DNA from: Bacillota bacterium
GTDB taxonomy: Bacteria > Bacillota_E > Sulfobacillia > Sulfobacillales > Sulfobacillaceae
DNA: 5,310 nt
Direction: 5' to 3'
NCBI GenBank assembly: GCA_021802375.1
Contig: JAKAAL010000381.1
Coordinates: 1 to 5,310, forward strand
Of the stretch, positions 1 through 5,072 are shown in pieces (position 1 is the stretch's first letter; every line of letters starts with the position of its first letter). Below the pieces are notes generated by a model that was given only the letters and a program-made list of their open reading frames with translations, was not told the DNA's origin and ran no database searches. The position numbers were made by a program, and so were the translations under genes.

Positions 1-81
1 TATCTCCCCTCATCCATTGTCACGAATCGAGAGCGTTGTTCCCCAGGACGCGCATCTCGGGTATGACCTGGGTTGCTTTCG
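1..81 (-). other. Left-edge stretch, possible start region of a gene beyond the window
   Basis: No gene can be supported here. On the minus strand the purine-rich GAGGGGA at 5-11 could be a ribosome binding site for a gene starting just left of the window, which would then follow the 68-codon ORF in the same direction. No start codon is visible inside the window to prove it. Confidence 0.2.
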
Positions 82-288
82 TCAACCCGGCCCCCACGGG
101 GGGCCGGCCCCGAGGTTCCGCGACCCGACGTGGCCGATCGCCTCGATCGCGGCATTCATTTGACGCAAAAAACTCCGGCCCCACAACCGTGAACCTGTTG
201 TAATTACCAAAAACTGGGGATCTCTCAGGACCGTCACCCAACGAGCGGTGGGTCCTAAGAGGGTGTCACATGCGGCACAAGTGTTCAT
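82..288 (-). CDS. Small hypothetical protein, 68 aa, strong ribosome binding site
   Basis: I do not recognise this protein. The case for a real gene rests on its start: AAGGAGG at 296-302 lies 7 bases upstream of the ATG, a near-perfect Shine-Dalgarno at ideal spacing. The product is soluble, with no signal peptide or membrane segment. It has one CxxC pair (C4, C7) near the N-terminus, too little to call a zinc ribbon. A hydrophobic stretch (residues 17-30) is followed by an Arg-containing segment, and the end is Gly/Pro-rich (GAGPPWGPG). The last codons lie inside a 9-bp GC-rich inverted repeat (87-95 with 99-107), so this end may be non-functional or the ORF may be the front of a longer gene broken by a frameshift. 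It is GC-rich and transcribed away from the AT-rich genes to its right, so it probably belongs to the flanking chromosome. Confidence 0.45.
   Translation of the reverse strand: MNTCAACDTLLGPTARWVTVLRDPQFLVITTGSRLWGRSFLRQMNAAIEAIGHVGSRNLGAGPPWGPG
87..107. repeat. GC-rich inverted repeat, 9-bp arms, 3-base loop
   Basis: CCGGCCCCC (87-95) is the exact reverse complement of GGGGGCCGG (99-107), with ACG between. It would form a very stable hairpin at the 3' end of the minus-strand 68-codon ORF. No T-run follows on either strand, so it is not a classical intrinsic terminator. It could still stabilise the mRNA end or cause pausing. Confidence 0.5.
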
Positions 289-328
289 GAGTTCGCCTCC
301 TTGTTTTAGAGCGTAGGAAAAGATAATT

Positions 329-346
329 CCGGGTCGGCCGGCCCGG
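329..346. repeat. GC-rich near-palindrome upstream of the minus-strand ORF
   Basis: The 18 bases from 329 to 346 are self-complementary except for one mismatched pair (T334 against G341, a wobble in RNA). AATT lies just to the left and again four bases to the right. It sits about 40 bases upstream of the minus-strand start and could be an operator for that gene or the base of a hairpin. Its CCGG/GGCC content resembles the inverted repeat at 87-107. Confidence 0.4.
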
Positions 347-595
347 AGAGAATTGCGGTCTAAACGGGGTCGTTGAGATCAATGTTGATTAGAAAGACAT
401 TTAAGATATATACGCAGAGCATACAAGATGGTCTTTCGTGTATAAGATTCATTGTCGAGATTTGATGAATAATGACAAGAAATAATCAAGACCATTACCA
501 AAGTAACGGCCTATATTGACCAGAATGATGTGATAAACTAACGGCTGTTGTCGCTTATGGTCCAACGGCAATGCAATCAATGTGTATCAAAGATC

Positions 596-623
596 TTGTC
601 AGGACGGATAAGGCTTGTATCGG
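596..623 (+). promoter_or_regulatory. Candidate promoter for the gene at 702
   Basis: TTGTCA at 596-601 matches the -35 consensus in five of six positions. TATCGG at 618-623 is a poor -10 (three of six) at 16-base spacing. Transcription would begin near 630 and give a leader of about 70 bases. Two CGGAT repeats lie in the spacer and across the -10, which could make this a regulated promoter that needs help or is repressed. The weak -10 keeps confidence low. Confidence 0.25.
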
Positions 624-670
624 ATGATTAGGAGTAGTTTACCGGATTATCTGGGCAATACCTGTCGGAT
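605..670 (+). repeat. Four CGGAT direct repeats, possible operator
   Basis: CGGAT occurs at 605-609, 621-625, 643-647 and 666-670, each followed within two bases by A. Start-to-start distances are 16, 22 and 23 bases, the last two close to two helical turns. All lie on the plus strand just ahead of the gene at 702 and overlap the candidate promoter. Clustered short direct repeats of this kind are typical of sites for a transcription factor, but the regulator is unknown and short repeats can occur by chance. Confidence 0.3.
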
Positions 671-701
671 TAGCATTTTTACTTAGAAAGGAGAACCGAG
701 C

Positions 702-1682
702 ATGAGGGCTGCAAAATTTGTAGGGGTGGTTTCCGCAATGAGTATATCAGTGCTTTTAACGGGAGTAACGTACGCTGCGGGTTTACCTCAAGAAACGCCA
801 TCCTTGAAAAATATTCCACCGTCTGTGATGGACACTAAGACATACCGATCGGTTTATGCAAATCTATTAAAAAGAGGTTTGTCTCGAACAAACGCTCGTT
901 ATTATGCGATAATTCAAAGTCGTCTGCATTCCATGATTAAAGAAGGTAAAAAGGTTAGTTTGGCTGGAATTCAACCTCTTTCTGCAAGCATCATGCAATC
1001 AGATCCAGAGTTCGTCAAAAATAGAATCCTTCAAATGAATCCTTCGGCTATTCTTAGTGTTTTACAATCGAAGATTTACTCTACTGGTATGCAACGTTTG
1101 ACTCAACTGGAACAATCGCATCCCGGACAATCAGAATATGTCGTTCAGTATCCAGATGGTAGTACGTTAACCGCAACGATACATCGTGGAACTTCTCAAA
1201 AGACATATCTTGGTCATGTGAGCAAAAAATCACCGGAGGTACAGCCGCAAGGATATCAGCAAAGCACATTTGGCAGCGGAATTGCTTATTCCAGTGGTAC
1301 GGGATATAGCGTCACCGTAAAACTCAGTTCGCCTATTGCATATTCACAAAATTCCGTATTTAGCATCGCCTACACAGCAGATCCATACGATGCAAACGGT
1401 AACCCTGTACCCACACAACCTCACATTACATATTATCAAACAGGACAAGATTCATTTGGCATAATATCTATTGCAAATCAGTCGGCAAGTGTTTCGAACC
1501 CTGGCTATCTTGAACAACAAGTGGAAAATGCTGTAATATTTAGTGTCAGTGGAGCGATTGGTTTGAGTGGTGCAGGATTAAGTCTATCTTTGAACGGTGG
1601 CGGTGATTGGACTCAATACGCTATTTTTAAGGTGTCGGGTGCGACTGATGCATATTATGATATTGCGGCAACCTATGATTAG
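702..1682 (+). CDS. Secreted protein of unknown family, 326 aa
   Basis: I do not recognise the family. The ATG is well supported: AGAAAGGAG at 685-693 lies 8 bases upstream. Residues 1-26 form a Sec signal peptide: basic start (MRAAK), hydrophobic core at about 7-22, and a likely cleavage near A25/A26 (TYAAG). The mature protein has no cysteine. Residues 40-135 look helical and rich in Lys/Arg, with Tyr and Ser. A central stretch (145-170, YVVQYPDGSTLTATIH) looks like beta-strands. From 185 to the end it is Gly/Ser/Thr/Tyr-rich with alternating polar and hydrophobic residues (for example SVTVKLSSPIAYS, GLSGAGLSLSLNGGGDW), suggesting a beta-sandwich or similar secreted domain. There are no catalytic motifs, cell-wall sorting signal or membrane anchor, so it is probably released or held by binding. 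It is first of three exported genes in the same direction, followed by a perfect hairpin at 1769-1797. It is AT-rich compared with the window edges. Confidence 0.85.
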   Translation: MRAAKFVGVVSAMSISVLLTGVTYAAGLPQETPSLKNIPPSVMDTKTYRSVYANLLKRGLSRTNARYYAIIQSRLHSMIKEGKKVSLAGIQPLSASIMQSDPEFVKNRILQMNPSAILSVLQSKIYSTGMQRLTQLEQSHPGQSEYVVQYPDGSTLTATIHRGTSQKTYLGHVSKKSPEVQPQGYQQSTFGSGIAYSSGTGYSVTVKLSSPIAYSQNSVFSIAYTADPYDANGNPVPTQPHITYYQTGQDSFGIISIANQSASVSNPGYLEQQVENAVIFSVSGAIGLSGAGLSLSLNGGGDWTQYAIFKVSGATDAYYDIAATYD

Positions 1683-1768
1683 CATTTTAACAACACGTTG
1701 TCTGTTATTTCAAAAGAAGAATCTCCGGATTCTACCGACAGTCCGGTCAGCCCTCGACGGCGATTTCG

Positions 1769-1797
1769 CTAGAGTCCGAAGTATTTTCGGACTCTAG
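1769..1797 (+). terminator. Perfect 12-bp hairpin after the secreted-protein gene
   Basis: CTAGAGTCCGAA (1769-1780) is the exact reverse complement of TTCGGACTCTAG (1786-1797), with loop GTATT. It lies 86 bases past the stop of the 702 gene and about 50 bases before the -10 box of the next, which is where a terminator would be. No T-run follows on either strand (TCTGGGG on the plus side), so intrinsic termination may be weak. It could instead protect the 3' end of the mRNA or set different expression levels of the two genes. Confidence 0.4.
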
Positions 1798-1844
1798 TCT
1801 GGGGTGTTCAGGCGTCAATAATTCTGGATAAATAGGAATACACA

Positions 1845-1850
1845 TATAAT
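1845..1850 (+). promoter_or_regulatory. Perfect -10 box (TATAAT) just ahead of the lipoprotein gene
   Basis: TATAAT at 1845-1850 matches the -10 consensus exactly. The best spaced -35 (TTCTGG, 1822-1827) is poor. A start about 7 bases downstream would leave a leader of only some 8 bases before the ATG at 1865 and would remove the upstream part of the ribosome binding site. It is either a promoter for a nearly leaderless transcript or a chance match in AT-rich DNA. Confidence 0.3.
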
Positions 1851-1864
1851 AGGGATGTGAGACA

Positions 1865-2461
1865 ATGAAATCGCAGCAGACTATCGTGTTAGTCACCTTA
1901 GGCTCTTGTGTTTTGGCAGGTTGTGCACCCGTTGGGAAGACTTCGATCTATTCGTACGAAACACAACAAATTTTGAAAAAAAATCCTACATTTAAAAATT
2001 ATGTTGGCCCTATTCTTAATGATGTCCCTCATCACACATCCATATCGCATTTTACCCTACAGTATACACGTACGGTGAACTCTTTCAGCCGTTTATCGTT
2101 TTACACCTATATGTGGCACGGTTCTTTGTATCAAGGATTGGTATTAATGAATAAGCAGAATGGACGATGGATCGAGGAATTTGGTTCGAGAAGGAGTCGA
2201 GTTTTCCCAAATGTGGCCTTTACTCAAACCGAGATGTCCGGTGGAGGAGGAAAGCAAGAACCGTATTTTGCTGTTGGGGGAATCATTAACAATGCCTCGA
2301 TTCGGGCTATCAACATTTATTTAGTAAACGGTACATTAGCTCAAGTACCTATATCGCCGCACCAAAAAACATATTTTTTTGTTAATACGGGAAGTCAGCA
2401 AGGCGTCATGAAAATCGCGGGAGTTAATAACCATGGAGTTCCCGTCTATCAATATCACTAA
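1865..2461 (+). CDS. Lipoprotein of unknown function, 198 aa
   Basis: This is a predicted lipoprotein of unknown function. The ATG is preceded by a modest ribosome binding site (AGGGATG, 1851-1857). Residues 1-19 form a lipoprotein signal: Lys at position 2, a hydrophobic core (TIVLVTLG) and a lipobox LAGC ending at C20, where signal peptidase II would cut and lipid would be attached. The mature part would sit on the outer face of the membrane and has no other cysteine. Residues 60-105 and 130-198 look like beta-strands. The pattern of a glycine-rich stretch (SGGGG, 125-129), then a strand, then 'NNASIRAINIYLVNGTLAQVPI', then an aromatic strand (YFFV) resembles a layout seen in small exported Firmicutes proteins whose domain contains N-x-x-I-x-x-I-x-[IV]. 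This likeness is from memory and weak. The gene stands between a secreted protein and a tethered subtilase in the same direction, so all three products share one compartment. Confidence 0.8.
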   Translation: MKSQQTIVLVTLGSCVLAGCAPVGKTSIYSYETQQILKKNPTFKNYVGPILNDVPHHTSISHFTLQYTRTVNSFSRLSFYTYMWHGSLYQGLVLMNKQNGRWIEEFGSRRSRVFPNVAFTQTEMSGGGGKQEPYFAVGGIINNASIRAINIYLVNGTLAQVPISPHQKTYFFVNTGSQQGVMKIAGVNNHGVPVYQYH

Positions 2462-2616
2462 CTTTGTTTTTTACTCGGAGTTCACGAAAATATCATAACT
2501 TCTTTTTTCACAAATGAACAGCCTGGTGGGTCTGATGATCGGCAAAGAAAAGACTTTGACACCAATCTTTTGAAGGAGAATTTGGTAATCTACCGCCAGA
2601 TAGTAGGTGATGGGGT
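2462..2616 (+). promoter_or_regulatory. Leader of the subtilase gene with a TTGACA box and two ribosome binding sites
   Basis: TTGACA at 2556-2561 is a perfect -35 box, but no good -10 lies 16-18 bases further. The best nearby is TGGTAATCT (2583-2591), an extended -10 pattern that does not need the -35. AAGGAG at 2573-2578 is a strong Shine-Dalgarno that does not serve the protease start. It sits 3 bases before a TTG (2582) that opens a 27-codon overlapping frame ending at 2665. The site used by the protease is AGGTGAT at 2605-2611. No terminator for the lipoprotein gene is evident, so the two genes may be co-transcribed. Confidence 0.3.
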
Positions 2617-3576
2617 TTGCGTAAGGGTGTCGATTGGATCTTTTTCTTTATCGGATTTATCGTGATAACGTTATTTTTAGTGTTGCATGCACGGCAAACT
2701 TTTGTGACAAATAGTTCTGCGAGTCAAAGTGTGTCTAAATCCCGGATATATAGGAATGGGCTTTATGGGTGGCCTTTACAAATGATTCACTATCCTACGA
2801 CCAATACTTTACAACGATCGAAATGGGCGATTGGCGTAATCGATACCCGTATTGACTTTAATAATAAGTATCTCAGAAATCCCCATACGACGTTTGTTAT
2901 GGGTTTACCGCACCGATCTACACTTCACGGAACAATGGTAGCTGGTATTCTGTCAGCTAATGGCAACGGAATATCATCTCCCAGAGGCATGTTACCTGGA
3001 GTTAAACTCGTAAACATTGCGATTAGTTCTCGGCGTGGCACGAGTATTTCCTCTCTTATTGCGGCAATTCATTTGGCTATACATTTGCATTTGAGAGTAG
3101 TCAATATTAGTTTGGGAACACACATTAATTCTAGAACGTTGCATAATGTGGTAAATGAGGCACTTCATGATGGAATGTGTATCATTGCAGCGGCCGGCAA
3201 TAATAGTAGCAAACACGATGATTATCCGGCGGCTTATTCTGGAGTAATTGCAGTGGCGGCGGTGAATGACAGAGGTCGACTTGCTGCAAATTCGAACTAT
3301 GAGCCGAAGATGACTATTGGGGCTCCCGGTCTTGATTTGCTAACCACTTCGTCTAGCAAAAATAGCGTGACATGGTTTAGTGGATCTTCAGCGGCGACGC
3401 CCATTGTCACCTCTGTGTGTGTAAGCCTGTTAAATAAATACCCCCAATTAAAACCATATGAATTACAAAGAATTTTGCTAGAAAGTGCGCAGCGGCCGGT
3501 GCATCAAACACAAAACATCCCCATAATCGATTATAAGAAAGCTTTGTTGTTGATAAGACACAATGGGATGTTGTGA
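2617..3576 (+). CDS. Membrane-anchored subtilisin-like serine protease (peptidase family S8), 319 aa
   Basis: This is an S8 serine endopeptidase expected to cut proteins outside the membrane. The triad is visible: D76 (IGVIDTRID), H104 (LHGTMVAGIL) and S258 (GSSAATP), with the oxyanion-hole N195 (AAAGNN). Residues 7-23 are one hydrophobic segment after a basic start. It could be an uncleaved anchor or a signal peptide, as no clear cleavage motif follows. About 30 residues link it to the catalytic domain, which begins near residue 50 and fills the rest. There is no room for the usual I9 propeptide (about 70-100 residues), so folding must work without it. The TTG start is set by AGGTGAT (2605-2611); an in-frame TGA at 2608 excludes an earlier start and the only upstream ATG (2610) is out of frame. 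Oddities are DTR where the family has DTG, and Ala259 where subtilisin has the oxidation-prone Met next to the catalytic Ser. The likely substrate is one of the two exported proteins encoded upstream (inference). Confidence 0.92.
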   Translation: MRKGVDWIFFFIGFIVITLFLVLHARQTFVTNSSASQSVSKSRIYRNGLYGWPLQMIHYPTTNTLQRSKWAIGVIDTRIDFNNKYLRNPHTTFVMGLPHRSTLHGTMVAGILSANGNGISSPRGMLPGVKLVNIAISSRRGTSISSLIAAIHLAIHLHLRVVNISLGTHINSRTLHNVVNEALHDGMCIIAAAGNNSSKHDDYPAAYSGVIAVAAVNDRGRLAANSNYEPKMTIGAPGLDLLTTSSSKNSVTWFSGSSAATPIVTSVCVSLLNKYPQLKPYELQRILLESAQRPVHQTQNIPIIDYKKALLLIRHNGML

Positions 3577-3718
3577 TACATAACGCTGATAATTGGCAGG
3601 GGCTAACGAGATCTCTTCGCTCATCAAATTCCAGTCGAAAATGCCGAGGAGTTTGATGAGCAGCGATAAACCAGTGCGTTAAAGCCGCAACAGGATCTTA
3701 TGGATAGGGGTTGCCATA
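3577..3718. other. Convergent intergenic region
   Basis: This gap lies between the ends of the plus-strand protease gene and the minus-strand methyltransferase gene. It holds a 14-bp hairpin (3619-3661) and no gene that I can support. Composition returns from AT-rich to mixed across it, so it may be the right border of the AT-rich block. Confidence 0.5.
3619..3661. terminator. 14-bp hairpin between convergent genes, possible bidirectional terminator
   Basis: GCTCATCAAATTCC (3619-3632) pairs with GGAGTTTGATGAGC (3648-3661) over 14 positions with a single G-T pair and a 15-base loop. An alternative outer pairing TCGCT/AGCGA (left arm 3617-3621, right arm 3662-3666) is possible with a three-base bulge. 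It lies 42 bases past the protease stop and 57 bases past the methyltransferase stop, the right place for a shared terminator. Neither strand has a T-run after it, so it could also be a structured RNA or the remnant of a mobile-element end. Confidence 0.4.
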
Positions 3719-4003
3719 TTACAAAATCACCACATGTTCTTGCGTCATCGTTATTCCGGTATCGCCCGGCACATTGGACGGACTGTTGGCTAAGGGCGTG
3801 CGTTTGTTGGGAATATTGCGAGTGATATTGTCGATCACCTGATAACATAGTGCGGCCGACATTTCGGCGATAATGGCATCGGTGGGTAACGTCACCCGTT
3901 TGACCGTGCGATTCGCCACCACCCAGGCACAAAGCGCTCCGGGATGCAGTTTGCGCGTAATGGTGTGGATGGCCGTATGCAAATCGTGATAAAAACTATC
4001 CAC
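3719..4003 (-). pseudogene. C-terminal fragment of the interrupted DNA methyltransferase
   Basis: From the GTG at 4001-4003 this gives 94 residues in the same frame as the upstream part, seven codons past the TAG. It holds LHPGALCAWVVANRTVK and IPNKRTPLANSPSN, which belong to the methyltransferase C-terminus. There is no convincing ribosome binding site before the GTG, so independent translation is unlikely. The remaining frame is free of stops to the natural end, which suggests the break is recent or tolerated. Confidence 0.6.
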
Positions 4004-4024
4004 CTCTTCCGCACGTCGGAGATC

Positions 4025-4981
4025 CTAGCGGGCAATCTGAGCGCGTACCTCACAGAGTGTCGGGGAATCTCCTGATGGGATCGAATTTTTCTGCGTATGC
4101 CCTCCTAATAACGATCGGTCTACGGTTCGCGCTTCTTCCGGTGGCAATCCGAGCCATTCCAACGACAGACGGGAAAATTGACCATAGGCGACTGTGGTGC
4201 GTGAATCCCCGTAGGGTGGAGAAGTCACCATGAGATCAAAATACTGATCGGGGACGTGCGCTAATACGCGTGTATCGCCGAACACAATACGAGGTACGAG
4301 TCCGGTTTCCTGTGCCGGATTTGACACAGCACGGAGGCCGTCGGCATATCGTATAAGAGTCTGCTGAAAAACGCTGAGAACTTTAGGATTCCATAAAGCC
4401 AGTTTGTTTGGTGCTAACCGATAGAGTTTGAATTCACTATGGCGCGTATTCGACACTAAGCGCACAGTTTCGCTGAAGGTTATCCAGGCTAGATCCTGCA
4501 CATCGGGATGCGTAATGATGGTTCGAATGTGGTAAGCCACAAAGGCTAAAGCGTGACTTACGTCCGGTTTAAACCAAAAATCTCGGTCGGCAAATTCCGG
4601 GATGGGTCCAGTCCAAGCGGTGAGGCGCTCTACGGTTAGCATGGCTTGTAAGCCCCGGAGTTGCACGGTGAGGATCGATTCGGGAATGGGCGTGGTACGG
4701 ACTTTGGCAATCCGCAATGCCAGCGGATTGAGATCATTGCCCCAGGCTTTCAAGCCTTGTCGCGCGGATTCTACCAAAACGGTCCCCGCTCCGCAGAACG
4801 GATCGAGAAGTGTATGTGCGTGCGGCTGTAATTGATGTAAGTGTTGAATCAATCGGCGAGTGACTTGAGGAATCATCATCGCCGGGTACGAATGGATAAC
4901 ATGGGGACCTTCTTTGGTATTCGCATCGCGAAAATCCCAATTATCGGTAGGGATCTCTAGGGAGGAAATAGGGTGGGACAT
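4025..4981 (-). CDS. N-terminal 318 aa of the interrupted DNA methyltransferase
   Basis: This is the part translated if TAG at 4025-4027 acts as a stop. It contains the cofactor motif (D60-T67), the acidic D83 and the catalytic TSPPY (253-257). It lacks the last 100 or so residues that supply the remaining strands of the Rossmann-like sheet (the KLHPGALCAWVVANR segment), so it is probably unstable or inactive by itself. The opening NWDFRDANTKEGPHVIHSYPAMMIPQ is the normal family N-terminus, so the front end is complete. Confidence 0.7.
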   Translation of the reverse strand: MSHPISSLEIPTDNWDFRDANTKEGPHVIHSYPAMMIPQVTRRLIQHLHQLQPHAHTLLDPFCGAGTVLVESARQGLKAWGNDLNPLALRIAKVRTTPIPESILTVQLRGLQAMLTVERLTAWTGPIPEFADRDFWFKPDVSHALAFVAYHIRTIITHPDVQDLAWITFSETVRLVSNTRHSEFKLYRLAPNKLALWNPKVLSVFQQTLIRYADGLRAVSNPAQETGLVPRIVFGDTRVLAHVPDQYFDLMVTSPPYGDSRTTVAYGQFSRLSLEWLGLPPEEARTVDRSLLGGHTQKNSIPSGDSPTLCEVRAQIAR

Positions 4982-5015
4982 GGCATCATCCCTTTCTCGG
5001 CATGGAGAGTCTGGA

Positions 5016-5044
5016 GATTTAGCAAAAATTCACGACCTGTGCAA
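5016..5044 (-). promoter_or_regulatory. Candidate promoter for the methyltransferase gene
   Basis: On the minus strand TTGCAC (5039-5044) and TAAATC (5016-5021) are separated by 17 bases, and TGC directly before the second box gives an extended -10 pattern. Each box matches consensus in only three positions. Transcription would start near 5009, leaving about 28 bases before the ATG at 4981, enough for its ribosome binding site. Confidence 0.3.
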
Positions 5045-5072
5045 TTCAATAGCTTAAAGTGCCAAAGAATCT

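Larger units (their letters stand above)
289..701. other. Intergenic control region between divergent genes (413 bases)
   Basis: I find no gene here. The left 60 bases carry the ribosome binding site of the minus-strand ORF and a GC-rich palindrome at 329-346. From about 380 the DNA becomes AT-rich. Visible structure includes ATCAA-TG-TTGAT near 379-390, an inverted pair AAAGAC (393-398) / GTCTTT (431-436), a second inverted pair TATATACG (407-414) / CGTGTATA (437-444, one G-T pair), and four CGGAT repeats between 605 and 670. TTGATT (385-390) with TATATA (407-412) at 16-base spacing is a second weak promoter candidate. It would give a leader of roughly 280 bases ahead of the gene at 702. No known riboswitch core is recognised. 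Confidence 0.5.
3719..4981 (-). pseudogene. DNA methyltransferase (N4-cytosine/N6-adenine type) interrupted by one in-frame TAG
   Basis: The full frame is 420 codons plus stop and codes for an S-adenosylmethionine-dependent amino-methyltransferase that would modify adenine or cytosine in DNA. Motif I for cofactor binding is LLDPFCGAGT (58-67), an acidic GNDLNP follows (81-86), and the catalytic motif is TSPPYGDS (253-260). Motif I comes before motif IV, with about 185 residues between. Codon 319 is TAG (4025-4027), and the same frame continues with DLRRAEEVDSF, then VVANRTVK (about 354-361) and IPNKRTPLANSPSN (about 390-403), the usual C-terminal signature of this family. No frameshift is needed to join the halves. 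The interruption is therefore a nonsense change (CAG to TAG or AAG to TAG would each do), suppression, or a sequencing error. The start ATG has AAAGGG at 4990-4995 with 8-base spacing. No restriction enzyme gene is adjacent. The specificity cannot be read from sequence. Confidence 0.8.

Noticed and set aside
20..241. Minus-strand open frame of 73 codons overlapping the 82-288 ORF
   Set aside because: It overlaps the better-supported ORF, lacks a ribosome binding site at its start, and its Arg/Pro/Gly-rich text is typical of a shadow frame in GC-rich DNA.
380..700. Riboswitch or T-box in the long leader of the 702 gene
   Set aside because: Only short, weak inverted pairs are visible. No T-box or known riboswitch core was recognised, and no terminator hairpin with a T-run precedes the gene.
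1081..1269. Minus-strand open frame inside the secreted-protein gene
   Set aside because: It lies wholly within a well-supported gene on the other strand and has no recognisable content.
1597..1797. Plus-strand frame of 66 codons crossing the end of the 702 gene
   Set aside because: It overlaps the gene end in another frame, runs through the 1769-1797 hairpin, and has no ribosome binding site.
2548..2571. AAAAGA/TCTTTT inverted repeat as a terminator of the lipoprotein gene
   Set aside because: It is six AT-rich pairs with a 12-base loop, too weak to act as a terminator, and such pairs are common in AT-rich leaders.
2992..3216. Minus-strand open frame inside the protease gene
   Set aside because: It lies opposite the catalytic His to Asn region of the S8 protease, which is clearly the coding strand.
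3624..3932. Minus-strand frame of 102 codons overlapping the methyltransferase C-terminal fragment
   Set aside because: The overlapping frame 3719-4003 carries methyltransferase motifs in phase with the upstream half. This one has none, and it reads through the hairpin.
4602..4940. Short frames on either strand within the methyltransferase (4602-4835 plus, 4734-4940 minus)
   Set aside because: Both are shadows of the methyltransferase N-terminal half, whose motif I region they overlap.
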